The translations under genes were made by a program, and so were the position numbers. From Kriegella aquimaris (GTDB lineage Bacteria > Bacteroidota > Bacteroidia > Flavobacteriales > Flavobacteriaceae), in the NCBI RefSeq assembly GCF_900103215.1, contig NZ_FNGV01000002.1, positions 124,001 to 188,000 of the forward strand: DNA of 64,000 bases, read 5' to 3'. Below the pieces are notes generated by a model. That model was not told where the DNA came from and did not search any database. It saw nothing but the letters and a program-made list of their open reading frames with translations. This document shows, in pieces, positions 18,977 through 26,290 of this stretch. How positions within the stretch are numbered: the stretch's first letter is position 1; every line of letters starts with the position of its first letter.

Positions 18977-20671
18977 ATGCGCTGGACCTTAAAACCAAAA
19001 CCGGAACAACATGAAATCGATGCCTTGTCAAAGGCATTGAACGTAGATCCTTTGGTGGCACATCTATTAATTCAAAGAGATATTACCAATTACGACGAAG
19101 CAAAGAAGTTCTTTAGACCTGAACTGGCGCAACTGCATGATCCCTTTCAAATGAAGGATATGAATATTGCGGTCGAGCGGATTGAAAAGGCAATTGTTAA
19201 CAATGAAAATATTCTGGTGTTCGGTGATTACGATGTAGATGGAACCACAGCTGTAGCATTGGTATCTTCCTATTTGCTGACCTTTTATCCGAATGTGGCG
19301 ACTTATATTCCTGACAGATACACCGAAGGGTATGGAGTTTCTTTTCAGGGAATCGATTTTGCGGAAGACAATGGTTTCTCATTGATAATTGCTTTAGATT
19401 GTGGGGTCAAGGCCATTGATAAAGTGGCTTACGCCAAAGCGAAAAATATTGAATTTATCATTTGTGACCACCACAGACCTGGTAAAGAGCTTCCCGAAGC
19501 AATTGCTGTTCTTGACCCTAAGCGCGACGATTGCCATTACCCTTATGATGAACTTTGTGGTTGCGGTGTAGGGTTTAAATTGGTTCAGGCGTTGGCCTCC
19601 CGACGTGACGAGACCATTGACGACTTGATTCCATATTTAGATTTGGTCGCTACGGCCATTGGCGCAGATATTGTTCCTATCACCGGGGAAAACAGGGTGT
19701 TGGCGTATTATGGTCTGCGGGTAATAAATGAAAATCCACGTGTTGGTTTTAGGGCTATCATAAATCAAATTAAAAAGACCGAACTGACTATTACCGATGT
19801 AGTTTTCATCATCGCGCCGCGAATTAATGCAGCTGGCCGTATGAAGCATGGCCAACATGCGGTGGATTTGCTTACCGAAACCAATTTAATCCAAGCTGAA
19901 CAATTTGCTTCGGGCATTGAAAAATACAATAGCGATAGACGTGATCTCGATCAAGAAATCACAAAAGAGGCGCTGTCTCAGATAGTCGAGAATAAGGAAG
20001 AAGAACGGTATACCTCAGTGGTATTCAAAGAAACCTGGCATAAAGGGGTTATTGGTATTGTGGCTTCACGATTGACCGAGACTTATTATAGACCCACATT
20101 GGTTTTTACGAAAAGTGGTGATAAGTTGGCTGCATCGGCTCGTTCGGTTAAGGGCTTTGATGTCTATAATGCTCTAGAAGGATGTTCTGAATGCATTGAA
20201 CAGTTCGGGGGGCATAAATATGCGGCGGGACTCACATTAGTGGAGAATCAATATGAGGCTTTTAAAGCACAGTTTGAAAAAGTAGTTGGTGAAACTATCG
20301 ATCCGAAACTCCTAATTCCTGAAATACTGATCGATGCACCAATAAAGCTGAGTGAAATTAGCCCTAAATTATTGCGAATTATTAAGCAACTCGCCCCTTT
20401 TGGTCCGGGCAACATGACGCCTATTTTTATGTCGGAAAATTTAAATGACTCGGGTTATGCCAAAGGTGTTGGGGAAGATGGAAAGCACTTGAAACTTTCC
20501 GTGAATCAAAACGGTATTGGCCCCATAGGGTGCATTGGCTTTAATCTTGGTGAAAAATTATCCCTTGTAAAAAATGGAAATCGCTTTAGCGCTGCGTTTT
20601 CTTTGGATGAAAATGAGTGGCAAGGCCATGTAAGCCTTCAATTAAAATTGCGCGATATTCGAAATACGTAA
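18977..20671 (+). CDS. recJ: Single-stranded-DNA-specific exonuclease RecJ
   Basis: A 564-residue 5'-3' single-strand exonuclease of the DHH family, used in recombination and mismatch or base-excision repair. Motif I is VFGDYDVDGTTA (Asp84, Asp86, Asp88), motif II is ALDCGV (Asp141), motif III is the DHH at 164-166 in IICDHHRPG, and motif IV is VLDPKRDDCHYPYDELCGCG. The DHHA1 domain includes APRINAAGRMKHGQHAV and the glycine-rich EQFGGHKYAAGLTL, and an OB-fold region follows to the C-terminus. All metal ligands are present. The next gene, an outer-membrane barrel, starts 59 bases later and may be co-transcribed. Confidence 0.96.
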   Translation: MRWTLKPKPEQHEIDALSKALNVDPLVAHLLIQRDITNYDEAKKFFRPELAQLHDPFQMKDMNIAVERIEKAIVNNENILVFGDYDVDGTTAVALVSSYLLTFYPNVATYIPDRYTEGYGVSFQGIDFAEDNGFSLIIALDCGVKAIDKVAYAKAKNIEFIICDHHRPGKELPEAIAVLDPKRDDCHYPYDELCGCGVGFKLVQALASRRDETIDDLIPYLDLVATAIGADIVPITGENRVLAYYGLRVINENPRVGFRAIINQIKKTELTITDVVFIIAPRINAAGRMKHGQHAVDLLTETNLIQAEQFASGIEKYNSDRRDLDQEITKEALSQIVENKEEERYTSVVFKETWHKGVIGIVASRLTETYYRPTLVFTKSGDKLAASARSVKGFDVYNALEGCSECIEQFGGHKYAAGLTLVENQYEAFKAQFEKVVGETIDPKLLIPEILIDAPIKLSEISPKLLRIIKQLAPFGPGNMTPIFMSENLNDSGYAKGVGEDGKHLKLSVNQNGIGPIGCIGFNLGEKLSLVKNGNRFSAAFSLDENEWQGHVSLQLKLRDIRNT

Positions 20672-20730
20672 TGAAAGTAAACCTATCGCAGTACCACCCA
20701 TTAGCTACCTTCTTAATAAACCAAACAAAC

Positions 20731-23115
20731 ATGAAATTGAAAGTTGCATATAGTTATTTAATTGTCCTTATTTTATTTATACCAGTTGTTATATTTTCAC
20801 AGGAGGGTAATCCGGTACTTATAAAGGGAGTGGTAGTTGAAGAAGCGGGCGGAAAGCCTATTGAGTTTGCTACCGTGCTTATTGGCGATAAGACAACTAA
20901 AAAACCTCTATCGGGAACTACTACGATAACAGACGGCAGCTTTGAACTTGCGACCGATGCTACCAATTTTTATATCGAAGTAAGCTTTATAGGTTTTACG
21001 ACCAAAACTTTTGATGACAGGACTGCCACAAACGGAGTCATAGACTTAGGCTCCATTGTGCTTTCCGAGAGTTCGCAGCAGCTAGATGAGGTGGTTGTGG
21101 CCGGAGAAGTATCGCAGACCGAATTCAAATTGGATAAGCGTGTGTTCAATGTCGGCAAAGACTTGAGTAGTACGGGGGCAAGCGCATTAGAAGTATTGAA
21201 CAACGTACCATCGGTCAATGTGAATATTGAAGGGCAGGTAAGTTTACGAGGAAGCCAAGGGGTACAGATGCTTATAAATGGAAAACCATCTGTTCTTGCC
21301 AGTGAACAGGGTAATGCGTTGGGTACCCTTACTGCTGATATGATTGAAAAGATTGAAGTGATTACCAATCCGTCAGCTAAGTATGATGCCCAAGGTACCT
21401 CGGGAATCATAAATATTGTTTTGAAGAAAGAAGAAAAAGAGGGGTTAAACGGATCGGTAACATTAAATACCGGCACACCCAATAACCATAGTTTGGGGCT
21501 AAGCCTGAACAAACGCACTGAAAAATTCAATTTGTTCAGTCAATTAGGTATTGGGCGTAGAACATTTCCAAGCAAAGATGAAACCGAGAATCGAGATTTG
21601 TTGAACAATACAATCATTAAAAGTTCGGGGGAAAGTGATAAAAACGAGACCTTCTTTAATATTATCCTTGGCACCGACTATCACATTAATGATTTAAATG
21701 TGTTGACCCTTTCAGGGCATTTTGCATATGAATGGGAAACGGAACATTCAAATTCCAATTTTGAGAGCTTAGACGCCTCAAATAATCAAACGGATGGATT
21801 TCGACGAAAAGAACTGACAACTGCGACCAATCCCAAATGGCAATATGAACTGCAGTATAAAAAAGATTTTGAAGATGATGAAAACCATACCTTACTTTTT
21901 AGTGCTTTAGGCAATTTTTTTGGTAAGGACCAATCGTCGGCGTTCGATAATATTATTACTTTAGGTACAGGTTCAGATAGCCAGCAACAGACCCGAACAG
22001 ATTACAAGCGAGCCGATTATACCATTAAACTAGATTACACACATCCCTTTCTGGAAAAATATACCATTGAAACGGGGGCACAGTATGAAATTAACGATGT
22101 GGCCAATGATTATGCTGTCAGTGACTTTATAGGTGGAAGTTGGATGGAGAATGATGATTTGACCAATGTTTTCGAGTATTTACAAAATGTCTTGGGTCTA
22201 TATGGTACGGCGGCCTATGAAGGCGATAAATGGGGACTTAAACTTGGACTACGTTTAGAGAACACTGATTTAAATACGGTCTTGAAAAATACCAATGAAA
22301 AGCACGATCAGAACTATACCAACTTTTTTCCAAGTGGGCATACATCCTATAAAGTATCTGATAATTTTTCCCTGCAGGCAGGGTATTCAAAAAGAATATT
22401 TAGACCCAGTCTATGGGACCTCAACCCTTTCTTTAATATTCGTAACAGTTTTAACGTACGTACTGGAAATCCAAATCTTCAACCAGAATATACTGACTCG
22501 TATGAAATTACCAGTATTCATCAAATTGGGAAAGCATCATTAAATTTTGCTGTATTTCATAGGTATACCCAAGATGTTGTTGATCGCGTAATTGTTTTTG
22601 AAGACAATGTTAGTACTTCTAGACCTGAGAATGTGGGTACGAACAATTCCCTTGGTATAGAGTTCAACGCAAAATACATTCCCGTGCAATGGTTCACCCT
22701 GAACAGTGATTTCAATTACAGTCATTTCAAAAGGGAAGGTACGTTTGAAACCACCACATTTGATTTTAACGGGGAACGTTGGGCCACTCGCCTGACCGGA
22801 AAATTCAAACTACCGGCGGATATCGACGTTGAGATTTCTGGAGATTATCGATCTCGATATGAAACTTTTCAACAAGAAGTTAGTGACAACCTTTTTGCAG
22901 ATTTTGGTATGCGGAAAAAAGTGTTTAAGGGTAAAGCCATTCTTAACCTGAGCGTTCGTGATGTCTTTGCCTCAAGGAAGCTTGAAAGTATCACACAACA
23001 ATCTGAATTCTATTTGCGTAATAGTCGGCAACAGGGCCGTTTTGTAACCTTCGGAATTAGTTTCGGATTCGGTAAGGGAGAAGCCATGGAATTTTCAGGA
23101 CAAAAACAATTTTAA
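20731..23115 (+). CDS. TonB-dependent-receptor-like outer membrane protein
   Basis: A 794-residue outer-membrane protein. The start at 20731 (MKLKVAYSYLIVLILFIPVV, cleavage near FSQ) gives a proper Sec signal, while the frame runs further upstream into recJ. A CarboxypepD_reg-like beta-sandwich (~25-105: IKGVVVEEAGGKPIEFATV) is followed by a plug domain (~110-215: SSQQLDEVVVAGEV, then LRGSQGVQMLINGKPSV and VITNPSAKYDAQGTSGIINI). A barrel of the OMP_b-brl_3 type completes it. Unlike SusC it has no SusD partner and is shorter. Such receptors import unknown ligands or act in adhesion/assembly. It probably reads through from recJ; no terminator is evident after it. Confidence 0.9.
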   Translation: MKLKVAYSYLIVLILFIPVVIFSQEGNPVLIKGVVVEEAGGKPIEFATVLIGDKTTKKPLSGTTTITDGSFELATDATNFYIEVSFIGFTTKTFDDRTATNGVIDLGSIVLSESSQQLDEVVVAGEVSQTEFKLDKRVFNVGKDLSSTGASALEVLNNVPSVNVNIEGQVSLRGSQGVQMLINGKPSVLASEQGNALGTLTADMIEKIEVITNPSAKYDAQGTSGIINIVLKKEEKEGLNGSVTLNTGTPNNHSLGLSLNKRTEKFNLFSQLGIGRRTFPSKDETENRDLLNNTIIKSSGESDKNETFFNIILGTDYHINDLNVLTLSGHFAYEWETEHSNSNFESLDASNNQTDGFRRKELTTATNPKWQYELQYKKDFEDDENHTLLFSALGNFFGKDQSSAFDNIITLGTGSDSQQQTRTDYKRADYTIKLDYTHPFLEKYTIETGAQYEINDVANDYAVSDFIGGSWMENDDLTNVFEYLQNVLGLYGTAAYEGDKWGLKLGLRLENTDLNTVLKNTNEKHDQNYTNFFPSGHTSYKVSDNFSLQAGYSKRIFRPSLWDLNPFFNIRNSFNVRTGNPNLQPEYTDSYEITSIHQIGKASLNFAVFHRYTQDVVDRVIVFEDNVSTSRPENVGTNNSLGIEFNAKYIPVQWFTLNSDFNYSHFKREGTFETTTFDFNGERWATRLTGKFKLPADIDVEISGDYRSRYETFQQEVSDNLFADFGMRKKVFKGKAILNLSVRDVFASRKLESITQQSEFYLRNSRQQGRFVTFGISFGFGKGEAMEFSGQKQF

Positions 23116-23199
23116 TAAACTTCAATAGGTTACCAAACAACTCTACATAGATGCTATTAGGGGTGTTGATTATGAGCATAATTTGATAAATGTAAAATA

Positions 23200-23222
23200 T
23201 TATTTATATTTAATCTAAATAA
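23200..23222. promoter_or_regulatory. 23-bp palindromic operator, metalloregulator-like
   Basis: TTATTTATATT and AATCTAAATAA are 11-bp arms around one central base, with one mismatch (the ideal arm being TTATTTAGATT). The dyad ends eight bases before the -7 element of the next gene, i.e. over its -33 region, where a repressor would block. The TTAGATTnAATCTAA-type pattern resembles DtxR/IdeR-class metal-repressor sites; that identity is inference. Confidence 0.5.
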
Positions 23223-23229
23223 AAATAAT

Positions 23230-23237
23230 TACATTTG
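23230..23237 (+). promoter_or_regulatory. Promoter of the four-cysteine protein gene
   Basis: TACATTTG is an exact TAnnTTTG -7 element, 21 bases before the ATG at 23258. The -33 region is covered by the palindrome at 23200-23222. Confidence 0.6.
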
Positions 23238-23257
23238 TGACAGACTAATAATTTATT

Positions 23258-23614
23258 ATGCAAGATATCAACCCCATTTATCACAATCAATTCGGTGTAG
23301 CCTTTCAATGGAAAAGAAATTCCTCAAAGGCTAAGAATAAAGTTCAAATTGTATTTCGCGATACCGGCTTATTGCTTTCAATGGAGGAGCTGGCTCGGTT
23401 CTCTCAAAATATAAAATGCAGCCTTAAAGATGGGCATCAAAACCTCTGTAGCGATTGCCAGCACAACGATTCTTGCCGCTCATTACTGTTAGACACTCCG
23501 GCCCCCCAGGTTACCTTGTCGATGAGTCAAAATGAACTTTATGCCGTTCAAGATTTGGTTGAAGGAACATTATTTCAATTGAATTTGGATAATTTTCTAG
23601 ATGGAATTTTATAA
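23258..23614 (+). CDS. Uncharacterised four-cysteine small protein
   Basis: A 118-residue soluble protein I cannot assign to a named family. It has a C-x9-C-x2-C-x5-C cluster (Cys54, Cys64, Cys67, Cys73, around CSLKDGHQNLCSDCQHNDSC), with histidines nearby. The cluster looks able to bind a metal ion or an iron-sulfur cluster. The flanks are hydrophobic/strand-like (VQIVFRDTGLLLSMEEL before, VTLSMSQNELYAVQDLVEGTLFQLNL after). It is the first gene behind a palindromic operator and a clear promoter, followed 34 bases later by a DinB-like lipoprotein. A role in metal or redox handling is inferred from the cysteines and the operator only. Confidence 0.8.
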   Translation: MQDINPIYHNQFGVAFQWKRNSSKAKNKVQIVFRDTGLLLSMEELARFSQNIKCSLKDGHQNLCSDCQHNDSCRSLLLDTPAPQVTLSMSQNELYAVQDLVEGTLFQLNLDNFLDGIL

Positions 23615-23648
23615 AGTTCCGGTAATTGTGCCATTTCAACGTAAATAA

Positions 23649-24161
23649 ATGAAAGTAAATCTAACAGTACTGGTGTTTCTCTTTTTGATTTCGGGGTGTT
23701 CCGCAAAAAGAAAGATCCCGACTGTGAAATCGTTGCTTCTAGAACAACTTAAAAACACACATACAGATCAAGATTGGTTCGTGCCCGTAAAAAAGGCTAT
23801 TGCAGGTGTTACGCTTGAACAATCAAAGTGGAAAGAAGAGGCTAACAATCATTCTATTGGAGAATTGGTATCGCATTTAATATTTTGGAACGAAAGGGTT
23901 CTGACCGCTTTTAAAGAAGAGAACGTACCCGAATTTAATGATGACAATGACACAACTTTTGAAATATGCGAAGGAATCGGTTGGATAGCCGAAAAAGAAA
24001 AATTGGATAGCATTCAAAATGAATGGGAAGAGCTGGTAGAAAAAGCAACAGATGACCAATTGATGAAATGGCACATGTCTATTGCTAACATTTGCACCCA
24101 CAACGCCTATCATACTGGGCAAATTATTTATATACGGAAGCAAAATGGGTGGTGGGAATAA
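23649..24161 (+). CDS. DinB-family lipoprotein
   Basis: A 170-residue four-helix-bundle protein of the DinB/DfsB superfamily. Three histidines in the family positions (His76 in ELVSHLIFWNER, His151 and His155 in THNAYHTGQI) form the usual divalent-metal site. Unusually it begins with a lipoprotein signal, MKVNLTVLVFLFLISGC with Cys17 as the lipidated residue, so it should sit in the envelope, whereas most members are cytoplasmic thiol-S-transferase-like enzymes. It follows the four-cysteine protein after 34 bases and probably shares its promoter and operator. Substrate unknown. Confidence 0.87.
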   Translation: MKVNLTVLVFLFLISGCSAKRKIPTVKSLLLEQLKNTHTDQDWFVPVKKAIAGVTLEQSKWKEEANNHSIGELVSHLIFWNERVLTAFKEENVPEFNDDNDTTFEICEGIGWIAEKEKLDSIQNEWEELVEKATDDQLMKWHMSIANICTHNAYHTGQIIYIRKQNGWWE

Positions 24162-24205
24162 TGCTTTTTAACGGTTAAAAGGGCATATACTCCAATGGCA
24201 TACAA

Positions 24206-24976
24206 TTAATTGCTATCGTAATGTTTCAACTGTAATTTTTCACCGTCAAAAACTCCATAGGTATAATACGAAATCCAGTCGCCTAGGTTGACATAAGTAG
24301 AATTTGCATCGAGGTCTATTTCTAAAGGAAGGTGACGATGACCGAATACGAAGTAATCGTAATGTTGTTGTTCGAGTTTGCGTTTGGCGTATTGTACCAA
24401 CCACTCTTTATCTTCACCCAAAAATTTCACGTCCTCATCTCCCGAGATCATTTTATTTTTTACCGAAAAGTATTGGGCCAACCGAACACCCCAATCGGGG
24501 TGTACCCATCGATAAAACCACTTTGCAACAGGGTTGGTAAACACCTTTTTCATGCGTTTATACCCTTTATCACCAGGGCCGAGACCATCGCCATGGCCAA
24601 TAAAGAAAGAGGTTTTATTAAAAGTGAATTGTTGGGGTTCGTGAAAAACGGGAATGTTGAGCTCTTCTTCGAAGTAACCATTCATCCATAGATCGTGATT
24701 GCCTACAAAATAGTAGATGGGGATTCCGGCATCCGAAAGTTCGGCCAGTTTCCCAAAAGTTCGAGTAAATCCTTTTGGAATGACCGATTTGTACTCCATC
24801 CAAAAGTCAAATAGATCACCCAACAAAAAAATGGCACCCGCATCTTGCTTTATTTCATCCAACCAAGCTACAAACTTCTTTTCACGCGGCCGACTTTGTT
24901 CCATCGTCGGGGCTCCCAAGTGATTGTCGCTTGAAAAGTATACTTTCTTTCCTTCTTGAAGTGTAATGGTTTTCAT
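24206..24976 (-). CDS. lpxH: UDP-2,3-diacylglucosamine diphosphatase (LpxH-type)
   Basis: A 256-residue calcineurin-like metallophosphatase. The metal-binding motifs are in order: VYFSSDNHLGAP (D-x-H, with Asn between), LLGDLFDFW (GDLFD), YFVGNHDLWM (GNHD), IGHGDGLG and VFGHRHLPL. The GDLFDFW block and the length match LpxH, which cleaves UDP-2,3-diacylglucosamine to lipid X in lipid A synthesis on the inner face of the membrane. No other lpx gene is near, and a general phosphodiesterase is a weaker alternative. A TATCTTTG promoter lies a few bases upstream and a very short leader is expected. Confidence 0.88.
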   Translation of the reverse strand: MKTITLQEGKKVYFSSDNHLGAPTMEQSRPREKKFVAWLDEIKQDAGAIFLLGDLFDFWMEYKSVIPKGFTRTFGKLAELSDAGIPIYYFVGNHDLWMNGYFEEELNIPVFHEPQQFTFNKTSFFIGHGDGLGPGDKGYKRMKKVFTNPVAKWFYRWVHPDWGVRLAQYFSVKNKMISGDEDVKFLGEDKEWLVQYAKRKLEQQHYDYFVFGHRHLPLEIDLDANSTYVNLGDWISYYTYGVFDGEKLQLKHYDSN

Positions 24977-24983
24977 TTAGCGG

Positions 24984-24991
24984 CAAAGATA
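24984..24991 (-). promoter_or_regulatory. Promoter of lpxH
   Basis: The minus strand reads TATCTTTG, an exact TAnnTTTG element, only eight bases before the ATG at 24976. This implies a leaderless or near-leaderless transcript. Confidence 0.55.
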
Positions 24992-25074
24992 GGCAAAGCC
25001 TCGTAGCCTCCAAAGAGGGAATGAAAACCAAGTTCCTTCTTTAGATACTAATTATCTTTGAAGTGAATTTGCCA

Positions 25075-25590
25075 TTAGTTTTTTGAGTAGGTAAAAGTGA
25101 CGTTGGTCTGTATCGTATTGCCGGTAATATCGATAATGTTAAGCGTACTGGTCGATGAAAACTCAGAAAATTCAGAATCAAATTGCAGCGCTAAATTTTG
25201 AACGGTACACGAACCGGTAAGACTCAATGTCTGCCCTGAAAGCTTCCAGCTTCCCGATATAACAACTTTATTGGAACAGCCTGACGCATTTTGTCCTTGA
25301 CCAAAATTGTAGGCTCGGTCAGATTCGAAACTGTATGCGGCGTCTTTTTCACAGGCCCCATATTGCCCAAAGATGTCTTCGGAGGCATTATCTTCATTGT
25401 CATCGGTGATGTCTACCGCTTGGTCGGCAGTAATCGCGGTCAATGTCCAAGTTCCGGCGAACGCTTCCTCATCGGCGCTTAAAGCACCTGTAAAGTCTTC
25501 GACACAATCAGTGTCGCCATTATCGGAATTACATCCAAAAAGAGTTACGGCCATTAGTAAAGAAAATAGAATCGTCTGAAATTTTTTCAT
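25075..25590 (-). CDS. Lipocalin-like lipoprotein
   Basis: A 171-residue exported protein with signal MKKFQTILFSLLMAVTLFGC; Cys20 is the lipidated residue. After an acidic spacer comes FAGTWTLTAITAD, the GTW start of a lipocalin-like beta-barrel, and GSWKLSGQTLSLTG, the second typical hairpin. The remaining sequence alternates hydrophobic residues as in beta-strands to the end. Such small Bacteroidota lipoproteins are common and mostly uncharacterised. There are four more cysteines after the lipid site, probably disulfides. It lies alone between lpxH and queD, all on the minus strand but with gaps over 95 bases. Confidence 0.8.
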   Translation of the reverse strand: MKKFQTILFSLLMAVTLFGCNSDNGDTDCVEDFTGALSADEEAFAGTWTLTAITADQAVDITDDNEDNASEDIFGQYGACEKDAAYSFESDRAYNFGQGQNASGCSNKVVISGSWKLSGQTLSLTGSCTVQNLALQFDSEFSEFSSTSTLNIIDITGNTIQTNVTFTYSKN

Positions 25591-25720
25591 TTTTAGATTT
25601 ATCTATATAATGCATAAAAGCCTGAAAGGTTGCGTCAAAAAGCAAATAAATTCTAGACTCACATTTAGAGGTAATGTAAATTCACACAAGACAAGAAATC
25701 ATTTCAATATTTGGATGAAT

Positions 25721-26170
25721 TTAATTGTCTTCAGCAAACCATTCGGCATATGCGGTTTCGGTTTCTCGAAGTCGTAGCGAATGTAGTTTTAGGCCTGCTG
25801 GTATTCTTGCCCTTATTTTTGCGGCGAAATCGATGACCATGTTTTCACTTGTGGGTTGGTAATCGGCCAAGATAACTTTATGCCCGCGATCGATTAACTC
25901 TTGGGCCAACTCCTTATGCGGTGTATTTTTATTGAATACGGTGGCGTGATCGAACGGATTTATGACTTCTTCCTTTACTATGGTCTTTAAATCTCCAAAA
26001 TCGATGACCATGCCAAGCTTGACCGCTTCAGGGTCGGTTATGGGCTTTCCGATTACGGTTACCGACAATTTATAGCTATGGCCGTGAACGTTCTTGCATT
26101 TGCCATCATAACCGTATAAAGCATGACCCGTTTCAAAGGTGAATTGTTTCGTAATTCTTATTTTCGACAT
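25721..26170 (-). CDS. queD: 6-carboxytetrahydropterin synthase / 6-pyruvoyl-tetrahydropterin synthase family
   Basis: A 149-residue enzyme of the QueD/PTPS family, which turns dihydroneopterin triphosphate into 6-carboxytetrahydropterin for queuosine-type 7-deazaguanine synthesis. The zinc histidines are in FETGHALYGYDGKC and NVHGHSYKL. The catalytic Cys of the C-x3-H type is the Cys in KCKNVHGHSY. The C-terminal LRLRETETAYAEW contains the conserved Glu that anchors the pterin. No other queuosine genes are adjacent. A promoter element sits directly before the start codon. Confidence 0.92.
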   Translation of the reverse strand: MSKIRITKQFTFETGHALYGYDGKCKNVHGHSYKLSVTVIGKPITDPEAVKLGMVIDFGDLKTIVKEEVINPFDHATVFNKNTPHKELAQELIDRGHKVILADYQPTSENMVIDFAAKIRARIPAGLKLHSLRLRETETAYAEWFAEDN

Positions 26171-26174
26171 AGTG

Positions 26175-26182
26175 CAAAGATA
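26175..26182 (-). promoter_or_regulatory. Promoter of queD
   Basis: The minus strand reads TATCTTTG five bases before the ATG (26170). It is an exact TAnnTTTG -7 element, so transcription should start at or just before the initiation codon. Confidence 0.55.
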
Positions 26183-26290
26183 GCGTTTTAAGCTAAAAAG
26201 AATGATTTCTATAATTGATTTAGACGTAAGCCTGAGGTAAACAAAATGCCTATCTGCCGCTTTTTATAATATATTGCAAAAAAAAATAAC

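Noticed and set aside
20617-20730. N-terminal extension of the barrel protein into recJ
   Set aside because: The Sec signal starts at the ATG at 20731; the extension overlaps recJ and lacks signal-peptide logic.
24162-24182. Weak hairpin between the DinB-like gene and lpxH
   Set aside because: The stem is short and A-T rich with no T-tract; not enough to call a terminator.
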